Shown here piece after piece: positions 8,708 to 18,789 of a stretch of 53,680 bases of DNA. The DNA is from an uncultured Bacteroidales bacterium (lineage in GTDB: Bacteria > Bacteroidota > Bacteroidia > Bacteroidales > UBA932). Numbering within the stretch: the stretch's first letter is position 1; every line of letters begins with the position of its first letter. The stretch is taken from contig CAMWUW010000008.1 in NCBI GenBank assembly GCA_947177525.1, positions 1-53,680 of the forward strand, in the 5' to 3' direction. The position numbers and the translations under genes were made by a program. The notes below the pieces were generated by a model that saw nothing but the letters and a program-made list of their open reading frames with translations, ran no database searches and was not told the origin of the DNA.

Positions 8708-9709
8708 ATGATTTCATACAAAGAACTCGGTCTTGTAAACACCAAAGAGATGTTTGCAAAGGCAATCGACGGAGGCTACGCCATTCCGGCATTCAACTTC
8801 AACAACATGGAGCAGCTCCAGGCTATCATTATGGCAGCAGCAGAGACTAAGTCTCCGGTTATCCTTCAGGTATCCAAGGGTGCCCGCAACTATGCAAACC
8901 AGACTCTTCTCCGCTACATGGCAGAGGGTGCCGTAGAGTATGCAAAGGAACTTGGCTGGGAAAATCCTCAGATTGTTCTTCACCTTGATCACGGTGACAC
9001 TTTCGAGACTTGCAAGAGCTGCATCGACATGGGCTTCTCTTCTGTTATGATTGACGGTTCACATCTTCCTTACGATGAGAACGTTGCCCTTACAAAGCAG
9101 GTGGTTGACTATGCTCACCAGTATGATGTGACTGTAGAGGGAGAGCTCGGAGTGCTTGCAGGTGTAGAGGATGAGGTAAGCTCAGACCACCACACTTACA
9201 CAAGGCCTGAGGAGGTCGTTGACTTTGTGACAAAGACTGGATGCGATTCTCTCGCAATTTCAATCGGAACATCACACGGTGCATACAAGTTCACTCCTGA
9301 GCAGTGCACAGTTGATCCTGAGACCGGACTTCTTGTTCCTCCTATGCTTGCCTTCGATGTACTTGAGGGTGTTGAGAAGGAACTTCCAGGTTTCCCTATC
9401 GTTCTTCACGGTTCTTCTTCAGTTCCTCAGGACGAGGTTGCTACAATCAACAAGTTCGGCGGAAACCTTAAGGCTGCCATCGGAATTCCTGAGCCTTGGC
9501 TCCGTCAGGCTGCCAAGTCTGCCGTATGCAAGATCAACATCGATTCAGACTCACGTCTTGCGATGACTGCAGCTATCCGTGAGGTGTTTGCTGAGAAACC
9601 TGCAGAGTTTGACCCTCGCAAATATCTTGGTCCTGCACGTGAGAACATGAAGAAACTCTACATGCACAAGATTATCAACGTTCTTGGTTCTGAAGGAAAA
9701 GCCCTTTAG
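8708..9709 (+). CDS. fba: Class II fructose-1,6-bisphosphate aldolase
   Basis: 333 residues from the ATG at 8708; the frame is open upstream to 8657 but that part overlaps the promoter box. The zinc and catalytic region is visible as LHLDHGDTFETCKSC, and the phosphate-binding region as SIGTSHGAYKF and VLHGSSSVP. It is the longer class II type common in Bacteroidetes, a cytoplasmic glycolysis and gluconeogenesis enzyme. Codon use is strongly biased towards frequent codons, as expected for a highly expressed gene. It stands alone, with its own promoter and terminator. Confidence 0.94.
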   Translation: MISYKELGLVNTKEMFAKAIDGGYAIPAFNFNNMEQLQAIIMAAAETKSPVILQVSKGARNYANQTLLRYMAEGAVEYAKELGWENPQIVLHLDHGDTFETCKSCIDMGFSSVMIDGSHLPYDENVALTKQVVDYAHQYDVTVEGELGVLAGVEDEVSSDHHTYTRPEEVVDFVTKTGCDSLAISIGTSHGAYKFTPEQCTVDPETGLLVPPMLAFDVLEGVEKELPGFPIVLHGSSSVPQDEVATINKFGGNLKAAIGIPEPWLRQAAKSAVCKINIDSDSRLAMTAAIREVFAEKPAEFDPRKYLGPARENMKKLYMHKIINVLGSEGKAL

Positions 9710-9731
9710 TCAGGAATTTCTGAAATGAAAT

Positions 9732-9775
9732 GAGACCGGCTTCAAGTCATTTGACTGAAAGCCGGTCTCTTTGCG
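9732..9775 (+). terminator. Terminator hairpin after fba
   Basis: An 11-bp perfect stem, GAGACCGGCTT with AAGCCGGTCTC (9732-9742 and 9759-9769), is followed by a short T stretch (TTTG). Confidence 0.65.
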
Positions 9776-9833
9776 TATAATCACTGCCGCCTCATTTACG
9801 TATGCCCATGGCTTCTGGCGGCAGATGTTTTTT

Positions 9834-10646
9834 TTACATGGCAAATATGTTGAATCCTCCATCGACGACAGCGACTGTACCTGTCACGAATTTTGACGCA
9901 TCGCTTATCAGATAATGTATTGTACCGCACAATTCTTCCGGTTCACCCATCCTGCCGAACGGTGTCTGCCTGATTACGTCTTCTCCGCGGGAAGTCCAGC
10001 TGCCGTCCGGATTGGTCAGGAGTGAGCGGTTCTGTTCTGTCAGGAAAAAACCGGGTGCAATTGCATTTACACGGATTCCTTCACCGAATTTTTTTGCGGC
10101 CTCAGCTGCAAGAAAAGCTGTGAAATTGCTGATTCCAGCCTTTGCCGCTGCATATCCTGCGACCCTTGTCAATGGACGGAATGCCGCCATGCTGGAAAAA
10201 TTCACAATGGAGCCCTTTCCCTGTCTGACCATCTGTTTCATGAAAACCTGTGACGGCAACACTGTGCCTGTCAGGTTCAGGTCCAGGACTTTCTGGAATT
10301 CTTCCGGACGGAGATCAAAAAATGTCGCATCGGGTGCTATAGTGGCTCCTGGCATATTGCCGCCCGCTGCATTGAGGAGGGCATCTATGCGTCCGTATTT
10401 TTCGACAATGTCATTAAGATTCTGTTCCAATGCCTCTCTGTCAAGCACGTTGGTCCTGAGGAAAGTGGCTTCACCTCCGTCTGCCTTGATTTCATCCGCA
10501 ATGGCTACGCCTACTTCGGCTTTGCGCCCGAGAATTACAACCGCAGCACCTTCGGAGGCAAGGTATTTTGCAATAGCTTTGCCGAGTACCCCTGTGCCTC
10601 CGGTAATCACTACGGTTCTGCCCTGTATGTCAAATAGATTGTTCAT
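9834..10646 (-). CDS. SDR-family oxidoreductase, D-mannonate oxidoreductase-like
   Basis: 270 residues from the ATG at 10646 (an upstream TTG at 10658 is less likely). Classical SDR motifs: TGGTGVLG for NAD(P) binding, NAAGG, a serine in NFSSMAAF and the catalytic YAAAK. The segment NAAGGNMPGATI and the ending SKFVTGTVAVVDGGFN are typical of the SDR enzymes annotated as D-mannonate oxidoreductase (fructuronate reductase) in Bacteroidetes, which would place it in uronate breakdown. The substrate call rests on resemblance only, as no other uronate gene is nearby. It lies 18 bp after purC. Confidence 0.75.
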   Translation of the reverse strand: MNNLFDIQGRTVVITGGTGVLGKAIAKYLASEGAAVVILGRKAEVGVAIADEIKADGGEATFLRTNVLDREALEQNLNDIVEKYGRIDALLNAAGGNMPGATIAPDATFFDLRPEEFQKVLDLNLTGTVLPSQVFMKQMVRQGKGSIVNFSSMAAFRPLTRVAGYAAAKAGISNFTAFLAAEAAKKFGEGIRVNAIAPGFFLTEQNRSLLTNPDGSWTSRGEDVIRQTPFGRMGEPEELCGTIHYLISDASKFVTGTVAVVDGGFNIFAM

Positions 10647-10664
10647 CTTAATTTGCAATTGCGG

Positions 10665-11612
10665 CTATGCCAGTGACAAGAGGCATTCTTTCACGTTGTT
10701 TTCAATCCGTGAAAGAATGTCACCGGATTCGGCTTTTATGAATTTCTCTCCTGTGATGTTTTCATAAAGCTCTATATAGCGGTCTGTGATTCCGTTGACA
10801 ATGTCGTCTGTCATTTCCGGTACTGTCTGGCCTTCCTGGCCCTGGAATCCGTTGGCCATCAGCCACTCGCGTACAAATTCCTTTGAAAGCTGCTTCTGCT
10901 TCTCTCCTTTTGCAAGACGGTCTTCATAGCCTTCTGCATAGAAATATCTGGACGAATCAGGGGTGTGTATCTCATCCATAAGGTATATCTTGCCGTCTTT
11001 CTTGCCGAATTCATATTTTGTGTCCACAAGGATGAGCCCCATCCCGGCGGCCATCTCAGTTCCGCGTTTGAAAATGGCTTTGGTGTATGCCTCAAGCTGC
11101 TCATAGTCTTCTTTGCTGACAATGCCCTGGGCTATGATTTCATCTTTTGAGATGTCTTCGTCATGTCCTTCCGCAGCTTTCGTGGTAGGTGTGATGATCG
11201 GCTCTGGGAATTTTTGGTTTTCCACCATCCCGTCCGGCATTTCTACACCGCAGATGGTACGTTTGCCGGCCTTGTATTCTCTCCATGCATGTCCTGAAAG
11301 ATATCCTCTGATTACCATTTCAACTTTGAAAGGCTCACATTTGTGGCCGATTGTAACCATAGGATCCGGAACGGCTATTTTCCAGTTCGGAAGAATGTCG
11401 GCTGTCGCGTCAAGGAACTTTGCCGCAATCTGGTTCAAAACCTGGCCTTTGAACGGTATTCCCTTTGGCAGAACCACGTCAAATGCTGAAATCCTGTCAG
11501 ATACTACCATTACAAGATAATCATCTCCAATGCTGTACACGTCTCTGACCTTGCCTACATAGTGGCCGTTCTGGCCGGGAAAATTGAAATCTGTCTTTAC
11601 GATTGCTTCCAT
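10665..11612 (-). CDS. purC: Phosphoribosylaminoimidazole-succinocarboxamide synthase
   Basis: 315 residues from the ATG at 11612. Motifs are GKVRDVY near the N-terminus, VSDRISAFD and later [12 protein letters not shown]. It is the ATP-dependent SAICAR synthase of purine synthesis, in the longer yeast-like form found in Bacteroidetes. The start at 11612 is fixed by a TTG-N19-TATTTTTG promoter at 11637-11666, which overlaps the open-frame extension to 11639. The SDR gene follows in the same direction. Confidence 0.94.
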   Translation of the reverse strand: MEAIVKTDFNFPGQNGHYVGKVRDVYSIGDDYLVMVVSDRISAFDVVLPKGIPFKGQVLNQIAAKFLDATADILPNWKIAVPDPMVTIGHKCEPFKVEMVIRGYLSGHAWREYKAGKRTICGVEMPDGMVENQKFPEPIITPTTKAAEGHDEDISKDEIIAQGIVSKEDYEQLEAYTKAIFKRGTEMAAGMGLILVDTKYEFGKKDGKIYLMDEIHTPDSSRYFYAEGYEDRLAKGEKQKQLSKEFVREWLMANGFQGQEGQTVPEMTDDIVNGITDRYIELYENITGEKFIKAESGDILSRIENNVKECLLSLA

Positions 11613-11636
11613 TTTGTGATAATTCTGAATGACATG

Positions 11637-11666
11637 CAAAAATAGCGAAAATTAATGTGAATGCAA
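11637..11666 (-). promoter_or_regulatory. purC promoter
   Basis: On the minus strand TTG (11666-11664), a 19-bp spacer and TATTTTTG (11644-11637) match the Bacteroidetes primary sigma consensus exactly. The purC ATG is 25 bp downstream. Confidence 0.75.
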
Positions 11667-11725
11667 CTGGGGAATGTCCGGTTTTGTTCAAATATTCTGT
11701 GTATTTGTTCCGCCGGAGCATCGCT

Positions 11726-12418
11726 TCAATTGCGGGATATCCATTCGGGATATTCAAGCTTGTTTGTGAGCATCCGGATTTGCCTTGCCCTTTTGGATAC
11801 ATAGGCGGAAGGCCTGTCCGCCTTTCGCTGCAGCGGATTAGGCAGGCATGCGGCTATCAGTGATGCTTCCCTGGAGGTGAGTTCCGCCGCATTCTTGCTG
11901 AACAACTGTACGGCGGCTGCCTCGGCTCCATATATTCCTTTCCCCATTTCGGCAACGTTCAGATAGACTTCCATGATTCTTTCTTTGCCCCAAAGCAGTT
12001 CAATGAGCACTGTGAAATATGCTTCAAAAGCTTTCCTTATAAAACTGTGTGACGGAAAAAGAAAGACATTTTTTGCGGTCTGCTGTGAAATTGTGCTTGC
12101 ACCCCTGAGTCTTTTGCCTTTGTTCCTATGGTCGTTTATTGCCTTTTGCATTTCCTGCCAGTCAAATCCGTTATGGTCAGGAAACCGGTTGTCCTCTCCG
12201 GCAATTACTGCCTTGGCAAGTTCCGGTGAGATGTTCCTGTAGCTTGTCCATTTCTTTTGAGTTGAAAATCCAGGGTCGTTTTTGTATTCTATGCTTCTGC
12301 ACAGCATCAGCGGTGTCACGTACACCGGTACCCATCTGAGCGCCAGCACCAAGATGAATGTGATTGCGAAAAAAGCGACAGGAATTTTAATGAATACTAT
12401 TCTTGCAATTCTTTTCAT
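11726..12418 (-). CDS. mtgA: Monofunctional peptidoglycan transglycosylase
   Basis: 230 residues. One N-terminal membrane helix (about 8-28) precedes a GT51 domain: catalytic Glu75 in AGEDNRFPDHNGFDW, then GASTISQQTAKNVFL and the second acidic residue in KERIMEVYLNVAEMG. There is no transpeptidase domain, and length and layout fit MtgA. It polymerises lipid II into glycan strands on the periplasmic face of the inner membrane. Its ATG overlaps the upstream gene by 4 bp. Confidence 0.93.
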   Translation of the reverse strand: MKRIARIVFIKIPVAFFAITFILVLALRWVPVYVTPLMLCRSIEYKNDPGFSTQKKWTSYRNISPELAKAVIAGEDNRFPDHNGFDWQEMQKAINDHRNKGKRLRGASTISQQTAKNVFLFPSHSFIRKAFEAYFTVLIELLWGKERIMEVYLNVAEMGKGIYGAEAAAVQLFSKNAAELTSREASLIAACLPNPLQRKADRPSAYVSKRARQIRMLTNKLEYPEWISRN

Positions 12419-13347
12419 TGATAGTCTGTTATTTTAAGACGATATTTCCTGCTGCCGCAGTTTTTGAGATAGTAGCATGGGGCGGACACTTCATTGTTGA
12501 CTTCCTGCATGTCCTGCCTTATAGCGGTACGTATATATGTCCTGCAGTCAACTCTGAACAGTACGGAAGCTTTTTCTCCTTCAGGTGAAAAGCCTAATTT
12601 TTCGTATACGCTTCCTTCTGACCATTCTATGTCGGCATAGCTCATGATGTCGTCCGGGGAAACTTCGCTGATGAAGGTCCGGAGGAATTTTCCCATGCCT
12701 CCGCATATACGTGTTCCTGCAGCAGAAGCATATCTGACCCATTCGTATGAGCGTATTGTCTTGTCGCCTTTCGTCCATTTCCGTGCGTTTGAGAATTCTG
12801 CGGCTGCCACAAGCGTCCCGGGGGCGATGTGCAGTTTTGACGGCAGGTCCTCTGCCTTCTGCATCTGTGCGGCCAGATGTCCTGTATGCCTCTTCAGGAA
12901 CATTCCGTACCTGTAGCGGCAGGAGGCGTCTCCGTAGCTGTGGTTGTCTGACAGGAAAGCCGCTGCCTCCTGTTTCCCGATACGCCTTATCTCACAGTTC
13001 CGTGCATACAGGGGAACGAAAATTTCCAGATGCGCAAGAAGCCGGGCTTTCATCATTGCATTCTGGCTTCTCCATCTGTCTTCGGGAATGGCAATCGGGC
13101 GTGTCCCGTAATGCTGTGACAGCGTTTCCATGGAATTTCTGTACGCTGTTGCCTCAATGTCCGCCTCTTCTGGACTTCTGGCCCTTAGGTGCATGGGCAG
13201 TATTGGTTTCGGTATGCTGCTGCATGCATTCTGACATATTATATGCGGTACCGGGCCGGGAATGACTTCCGGTGTCAGTCCAGCCTCTGCAAGTGTTTGT
13301 ACAATGTCTTCTGTAAATGGTGTCTGCATGATTGCAAAGGTAGGCAT
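12415..13347 (-). CDS. Uncharacterised protein with a GNAT-like C-terminal half
   Basis: 310 residues; not a family I can name. From about residue 145 the pattern resembles a GNAT acyltransferase-like fold: GTLVAAAEFSNARKW as a beta strand pair, then SYEWVRYASAAGTRICGGMGKFL, where RICGGMG fits the R/Q-x-x-G-x-G/A loop, and finally DIMSYADIEWSEGSVYEKLGF. A domain with the same layout occurs in phage and mobile-element proteins, often without known substrate. The N-terminal 140 residues are Arg- and Pro-rich and lack a recognisable domain. A second ATG at 13329 is possible, because a minus-strand TACCTTTG box (13335-13342) lies between the two starts. It is coupled to mtgA by a 4-bp overlap. 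Confidence 0.65.
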   Translation of the reverse strand: MPTFAIMQTPFTEDIVQTLAEAGLTPEVIPGPVPHIICQNACSSIPKPILPMHLRARSPEEADIEATAYRNSMETLSQHYGTRPIAIPEDRWRSQNAMMKARLLAHLEIFVPLYARNCEIRRIGKQEAAAFLSDNHSYGDASCRYRYGMFLKRHTGHLAAQMQKAEDLPSKLHIAPGTLVAAAEFSNARKWTKGDKTIRSYEWVRYASAAGTRICGGMGKFLRTFISEVSPDDIMSYADIEWSEGSVYEKLGFSPEGEKASVLFRVDCRTYIRTAIRQDMQEVNNEVSAPCYYLKNCGSRKYRLKITDYQ

Positions 13348-13388
13348 TTTGTCTGCTTTTCCCGGTTTTCTTTATGGCACAAATTTAT

Positions 13389-13396
13389 TAATTTTG
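13389..13396 (+). promoter_or_regulatory. Candidate -7 box for uvrA
   Basis: TAATTTTG matches TAnnTTTG. It lies about 98 bp upstream of the uvrA ATG, giving an unusually long leader for this window; no good -33 box is seen. Confidence 0.45.
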
Positions 13397-13493
13397 CACG
13401 TTCTGCTTTATATGTAGGGTGTTGTTGCAGTAATGAATGCCCTGCCGGTTGTTTTAGCAGGAAAATTGTGTATGGCTGCATGCCCGCAAATAA

Positions 13494-16382
13494 ATGACTA
13501 ATATGAAAGAGGAAGGAAATATAATAGTAAGAAAAGCACGTGTAAACAATCTGAAGGATGTTACTGTCGAAATTCCGCGCGGAAAGTTTACCGTGATAAC
13601 CGGCATATCAGGATCAGGGAAGTCATCCCTTGCTTTTGATACGCTGTTTGCTGAGGGACAGAGGCGTTTTGCAGAAAGTCTGTCATCGTATGCAAGGCAG
13701 TTTCTCGGGAGGATGGCCAAGCCTGATGTCGAACTGATTGAGGGCATACCTCCTGCAATTGCGATAGAACAGAAGGTGAATACAAGGAATCCCCGGTCAA
13801 CCATTGCCACAAGCACGGAAATTTTTGATTATCTGAGAATAATATTCGCACGTATAGGCCGTACTTATTCACCTGTATCAGGTGAGGAGGTCAGGTGCTC
13901 GACTGTCAATGATGTCATGTCTTATGTGTTCGGCATCGGGCCTTCTGTTGTCTATGTGCTTGCGGACCTTGGCTGGAGCGGACGTGATGATAAAGTTGAA
14001 CTGATGCTTGACCTTAAGGAAGAGGGGTATTCGAGGCTGTATGCCGGAGGGCCTGTCAGAATTGAGGAGGTAATGAAGTTGGCAGATACTGGTGCCTATC
14101 CTGAAGATGCATTTCTGCTTGTGGACCGCCTGAGGATTCCCGGCATGAGCAACGGACTGCCTTTGGATGAAGACGGAGGTGTTTGGGGGCAGACTGAGTG
14201 GGATGATTTGAATACGCGGCTGCATGCTTCTTTGGAAACTGCATTTGAAAAGGGAAACGGTACGTTGTACATAGTGAGTGAAGGATCTGGAAAAGATTCC
14301 GGCACGGCGGACATGAAGAAGTTTGTCAACAGGTTTGAAGCCGACGGCATGGAGTTCGTGCGTCCGGATGAGTATCTTTTCAGCTTCAACAGCCCCTTGG
14401 GTGCCTGTCCTGTGTGCGGAGGGCTCGGACAGATAATCGGGATAAGCGAGGACCTTGTCATTCCCGACAAGAGCAAAACCATATATGACGGGGCGGTCGC
14501 ATGCTGGCGTGGGGATAAGATGGGATGGTTCAAGGACCAGCTTGTCCGCAATGCCTCAAAGTATGGCATACCGATTTTTGAGCCTTATTGCAACCTTAGC
14601 CAGGAGGTGAAGGACATAATTTGGAAGGGGCGCAAGGGGCAGACTGAGGAAGATTCCGTCATTGGCCTTGACGAATTTTTCAGATGGGTTGAATCAAACA
14701 GATACAAGATACAGTACAAATATATGCTGAGCCGCTATTCCGGCAAGACGGTGTGCCATAACTGCGGAGGCAGCCGGTTGCGTCCGGAGGCACTTTATGT
14801 CAAGGTAGGAGGCAAGAATATTCATGAACTTCTTGGCATGAATGTCCTTGGGCTGCTTGATTTTTTTGTAAATCTTGAATTGACGCCTCATGAAATGGCG
14901 ATTGCCTCCAAGGCTATTGAAGAGATTGTTTCAAGGCTGAGATATATTGATGAAGTTGGTTTGGGCTATCTTACCCTTAACCGTACATCCAATACGCTTT
15001 CCGGAGGTGAGAGCCAGAGGATAAACCTTGTCACTGCCCTGGGCAGTTCCCTTGTCGGCTCTCTTTATATACTTGACGAACCGAGCATAGGACTGCACCC
15101 GCGCGATACGGAACGCCTTATCGGAGTATTGAAGAGATTGCGCGACATAGGCAACACAGTTGTGGTCGTGGAGCATGATGAAGAGATAATGAGGGCTGCT
15201 GACCTTCTCATTGACATAGGACCGAAGGCTGGAGTGAACGGGGGAGAGATTGTCTTTGAGGGACGGATAGGGGAAAATGTGCCGGAATGTGCAAAAGAAA
15301 GGTCCCTGACTCTGAAATATCTTGACGGGAGCCGAGACAGGTATTTACGCACAAAACGTCCGTGGACCTATTCAATAAAGGTTGAAGGTGCAATGGAGCA
15401 CAATCTGAAGGACATAAATGTAGAATTCCCCCTTGGCGTGCTGACTGTTGTCACAGGAGTCAGCGGAAGCGGAAAATCATCGCTTGTGGGAGACATTCTA
15501 TATCCGGCAGTATACCGTTGGCTCAATCATACTGGAATGGCTCCCGGGACATTCCGCGGCCTTTCCGGAAATCTTGACCGTATTTCACAGGTAGAGTACG
15601 TGGACCAGAATCCGATAGGGAAAAGTTCAAGATCCAATGCCGTTACTTACCTTAAGATATATGACGATATCCGTAAATTGCTTTCGGAACAGCAATATGC
15701 AAAGCTTAACGGCTATACACCGTCGCATTTTTCATTTAACATGGATGGAGGCAGATGCCCCGAATGCCAGGGTGAGGGTTTCGTGAAAATCGGCATGCAG
15801 TTTATGGCTGATGTCTCCATGGTCTGCGAAGCCTGCGGAGGAAAGAGATTCAAGCCGGACATTCTCGAGGTCCGCTACAAAGGAATGAATATAGATGACA
15901 TCCTGAATCTTAGTGTGGAGCAGGCAATATCATTTTTCGGCTCACAGCCCGAGGCCCCGGCCCAAAAGATTGCGGAAAGACTGCAGCCTCTTATGGATGT
16001 CGGACTTTCATACATAAAGCTTGGCCAGAGCAGCAGCACTCTCTCCGGAGGTGAGAGCCAGAGGATAAAATTGGCTTACTTCCTGTCCATGACAGATGCC
16101 ACAGTCAAGTCCAGGCCAAACAGAATCCTTTTCATATTTGATGAACCTACAACTGGACTTCATTTCTATGACGTGGAGAAACTTCTCAGGTCATTTGACG
16201 CCCTTCTTGCAAAGGGGCATACGATTGTTGTAGTCGAGCACAATCCTGACGTAATAAAGTCAGCGGACTGGGTGATAGACTTGGGGCCTGAAGCCGGAGA
16301 CAACGGCGGAAATCTTGTGTTTGCCGGAACACCGGAGGACCTGGTTTCATGCAAAGAGTCATATACGGCAAACTATCTGTAG
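13494..16382 (+). CDS. uvrA: UvrA-family excinuclease ATPase, paralogue with incomplete first zinc finger
   Basis: 962 residues. Two ABC ATPase halves are clear: Walker [10 protein letters not shown] and GVSGSGKSS, and signatures [11 protein letters not shown] and [11 protein letters not shown]. The family scans DNA for damage with UvrB. The second zinc finger is intact (CPECQGEG ... CEACGGKR), but in the first module only the distal CPVC of ACPVCGGLG remains; where other UvrA proteins have a CPxC pair about 20 residues earlier, this one reads RFEADGMEF. Near residue 127 it has SPVSGEEV. This matches the second UvrA type found in many Bacteroidetes beside a canonical one, so it may not be the main repair UvrA. 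A second possible ATG is at 13503. Confidence 0.88.
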   Translation: MTNMKEEGNIIVRKARVNNLKDVTVEIPRGKFTVITGISGSGKSSLAFDTLFAEGQRRFAESLSSYARQFLGRMAKPDVELIEGIPPAIAIEQKVNTRNPRSTIATSTEIFDYLRIIFARIGRTYSPVSGEEVRCSTVNDVMSYVFGIGPSVVYVLADLGWSGRDDKVELMLDLKEEGYSRLYAGGPVRIEEVMKLADTGAYPEDAFLLVDRLRIPGMSNGLPLDEDGGVWGQTEWDDLNTRLHASLETAFEKGNGTLYIVSEGSGKDSGTADMKKFVNRFEADGMEFVRPDEYLFSFNSPLGACPVCGGLGQIIGISEDLVIPDKSKTIYDGAVACWRGDKMGWFKDQLVRNASKYGIPIFEPYCNLSQEVKDIIWKGRKGQTEEDSVIGLDEFFRWVESNRYKIQYKYMLSRYSGKTVCHNCGGSRLRPEALYVKVGGKNIHELLGMNVLGLLDFFVNLELTPHEMAIASKAIEEIVSRLRYIDEVGLGYLTLNRTSNTLSGGESQRINLVTALGSSLVGSLYILDEPSIGLHPRDTERLIGVLKRLRDIGNTVVVVEHDEEIMRAADLLIDIGPKAGVNGGEIVFEGRIGENVPECAKERSLTLKYLDGSRDRYLRTKRPWTYSIKVEGAMEHNLKDINVEFPLGVLTVVTGVSGSGKSSLVGDILYPAVYRWLNHTGMAPGTFRGLSGNLDRISQVEYVDQNPIGKSSRSNAVTYLKIYDDIRKLLSEQQYAKLNGYTPSHFSFNMDGGRCPECQGEGFVKIGMQFMADVSMVCEACGGKRFKPDILEVRYKGMNIDDILNLSVEQAISFFGSQPEAPAQKIAERLQPLMDVGLSYIKLGQSSSTLSGGESQRIKLAYFLSMTDATVKSRPNRILFIFDEPTTGLHFYDVEKLLRSFDALLAKGHTIVVVEHNPDVIKSADWVIDLGPEAGDNGGNLVFAGTPEDLVSCKESYTANYL

Positions 16383-17722
16383 CCATTCTTACATTGCCGC
16401 TTCTGACCATCGGCATTCTGTACATCTGAATGCGGCAGGTCAACTTCTATTATGAACAGGGCACTCTCATTGACGGGAGGCCCTGCTTCCATATATATAA
16501 GACCTCTTCCTGCTCCGGTAAGCTCAAGTACAGCCCCATGGCCGTCCTTGTCCAATGTGTATCTGTAAATTCCTCTGGCTTCATCCTCCTTCATATAACT
16601 TTCTCCAGGATCGAACGGCGTATCTTCCGGAGAGACTTCGCACCAGATATGAATCCTGTCCCCGATCTTTCCGTGGATATAATCTGAAGGAAAAGACGTG
16701 AAACTTGGACCGGACCTTAGAGAAAGACCGCTTTTGTCAACCCTCCATCCGCTTCCTGACAGACCGTCATCTTCAGGACACACAGTTATAGTATACAGGC
16801 AATTCCTTTCTATATCAAGATTTGCAGTACCGTCTCCAAGGTAGAATCTGTATATCAGAGGCTTTTCTGTGCTTTTATATTGTCCTGACATATACTCAAT
16901 TTCCATTTCTATATAGGAACATGTTTCTCTTCTGTGGTCACTCTCGTCAAATATCTTGTCGCTGCTGTCCGTTATTCCGTCAGGAAAATCCCCCTGCATG
17001 TTTTCCAGCATATACAATGACACCTCGCGGCTGATTCCATTTTCGGGAGAGTTCCTGTTAAGCAGCTGAGTCTCCATTTCATCGCGGCTGAAACCTATCA
17101 CAAAGCACTCATCTCCTTCGTTTACTTTGTTGGGACCGAAAACGGTTACAGATTTTGGACAATTCCCGATTCTGACTGCCCTTACTTCCATTCTTACCCC
17201 TTCCGACAGCCGGCTTCTGTCCATTCGTATGTTTATCCTTGACATCAGCCGGATCAGTTCAAGCCTAATATCCATATCCTCTTCCACCAGTATGCCGTCA
17301 TGCCTGGCATACATCGGAATGCCTTCCCTGTATTCATCCGGATATGCCATGTGATATCTTATCCCGGACAATTCACTTATATGACGGACTGTGACTGCAT
17401 ATCCGAAATTCGCACATGCACAGAAGGTATATTTTCTTCCTTTTATCAGACGGAGCCTGCATGCGCTTCCGGCTTTTCTGAGCCAAATGCACTCCTCGGC
17501 ATCACCATATTCATCAAAGACCATTATGCTTACATCAGTAACAAGCGATTCATCCGGATCCATTGCTTTTACATTGAAAATCCCGCTTCCGAAGTCCACC
17601 TTTACTTCCGCATATTCTTTTTCCGTCTGAATGCCGGTTCCATGCCCATCCTTTGAGCATCCGAATGCAGCCAAAGCTGCAAACATCAGAACTGAACATC
17701 GTATTCCTGCTTTCTGTCCCAT
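16373..17722 (-). CDS. Fimbria-like cell-surface lipoprotein
   Basis: 449 residues. The N-terminus is a lipoprotein signal with lipobox LAAFGC (cysteine 22). The early part (VTDVSIMVFDEYGDAEECIWL, then YTFCACANFG) follows the layout of the FimA/Mfa-type N-terminal domain: a beta strand about internal state, then a positive-peptide 'ANxG' strand. The middle and C-terminal parts are beta-rich. It is probably an outer-membrane-anchored or polymerising fimbrial component, perhaps a tip or anchor subunit. It overlaps the gene before it by 37 bp and the convergent uvrA by 10 bp. The exact family (FimB/Mfa2-like or DUF4906-like) cannot be decided by eye. Confidence 0.65.
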   Translation of the reverse strand: MGQKAGIRCSVLMFAALAAFGCSKDGHGTGIQTEKEYAEVKVDFGSGIFNVKAMDPDESLVTDVSIMVFDEYGDAEECIWLRKAGSACRLRLIKGRKYTFCACANFGYAVTVRHISELSGIRYHMAYPDEYREGIPMYARHDGILVEEDMDIRLELIRLMSRINIRMDRSRLSEGVRMEVRAVRIGNCPKSVTVFGPNKVNEGDECFVIGFSRDEMETQLLNRNSPENGISREVSLYMLENMQGDFPDGITDSSDKIFDESDHRRETCSYIEMEIEYMSGQYKSTEKPLIYRFYLGDGTANLDIERNCLYTITVCPEDDGLSGSGWRVDKSGLSLRSGPSFTSFPSDYIHGKIGDRIHIWCEVSPEDTPFDPGESYMKEDEARGIYRYTLDKDGHGAVLELTGAGRGLIYMEAGPPVNESALFIIEVDLPHSDVQNADGQKRQCKNGYR

Positions 17723-18786
17723 TCCCTTATTTCAAATTTAATGTCCAAATCTTCTGCCTTTGCCGGAATGTCCGGGTCAGAAGAACCTTTCCTCCTGATA
17801 TTTATGTCGTAGATGTACTGACAATTCCTTTCGACGCCGTTCCCGCCATTATCATCACTGCTGCGGTTTATGTCTATGGGCCAATACCACGTCTCTTTTC
17901 CTACCTGTCCTTCTATTACAAGCCTTGTGAACGGAGTTCCCGGTCCCTCCTCTGTCCAGCAGTTCGGATAGCATATCAATGAAATGTCTTCTTTATGGGC
18001 ACGGGGCCCGACATCATGGTCAAGTATATGCATGACAAGTTCCCTGTCAGCGAATTTTTCCATATCCAGAAGGTTCAGGCCTCCTGCGTTTATGATACGC
18101 TCCGGTGAAGTCGTGCCGCTTGACATTATTTTGCATGAGGCATTTACGTTTGTCAGGTATATTTTTACATTTTCAAGTTTCTCTCCTTCGTATGGCTTGC
18201 CTGAAAAATCGCAGCTGATGCTTTGCAGGACGATTTCGGCTGCCAGCTTTTTCAAATATATCGGGGTGGCATGCCCGATGCCGTTTCCAGGCATAATGTC
18301 AGCTTCTGCACTCATGAGAAGTCTTCCGCGCTGCTCGTTTTCAAGGTCTGCAACTGTTCTGTGCAATGCTTCCAGAGAATTTATGCCTTTCCATTCATTT
18401 CGTTCGCGTCCTGAATTTGCACATACGGCCACTTTTTTTGCTCCTTTGCGTGATGCAACCGATATTATCCCTTCGGACATTTCTCCGAAGCGCTGGTAGC
18501 AGTCAAGTCTTTGCAGAATGTCGTTGTTGAATACGAATATATCCATACTTTCTATATGCCCTTTGCTTTCGGACCGGACAGCTACCTTCACCGGCTCTTC
18601 ATGTCCAGTGCCGGTGAAAGTCGCTTCCTGTAAAATCTCAGGTGCATCGCACCCGAGAAGCAGTGCCGGGAAGATTAATAGTAAGGCATATCCCAGAACG
18701 GGCAAAATAATCAGATGCCGGGAAAAACCGGCGTTAGAGTGAAAGTGTGTGTAGAACTCCCGGCCTGTTTTGTATACTGTCTTCAT
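17686..18786 (-). CDS. FimA/Mfa1-like fimbrillin lipoprotein
   Basis: 366 residues. A long N-region (about 24 residues) precedes a hydrophobic stretch ending in the lipobox LLLGC. After that come SMDIFVFNNDILQRLD and KKVAVCANSG, which follow the N-terminal FimA/Mfa pattern; ATPIYLKKLAAEIVLQSI is the matching later strand; and the protein closes with FEIREWDRKQEYDVQF, a W-x(n)-V-F type C-terminal strand seen in fimbrillins. In type V pili such proteins reach the surface as lipoproteins, are cut by a protease and polymerise by strand exchange. It follows the beta-barrel gene after 3 bp and overlaps the next lipoprotein gene. Confidence 0.72.
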   Translation of the reverse strand: MKTVYKTGREFYTHFHSNAGFSRHLIILPVLGYALLLIFPALLLGCDAPEILQEATFTGTGHEEPVKVAVRSESKGHIESMDIFVFNNDILQRLDCYQRFGEMSEGIISVASRKGAKKVAVCANSGRERNEWKGINSLEALHRTVADLENEQRGRLLMSAEADIMPGNGIGHATPIYLKKLAAEIVLQSISCDFSGKPYEGEKLENVKIYLTNVNASCKIMSSGTTSPERIINAGGLNLLDMEKFADRELVMHILDHDVGPRAHKEDISLICYPNCWTEEGPGTPFTRLVIEGQVGKETWYWPIDINRSSDDNGGNGVERNCQYIYDINIRRKGSSDPDIPAKAEDLDIKFEIREWDRKQEYDVQF

Positions 18787-18789
18787 CTG

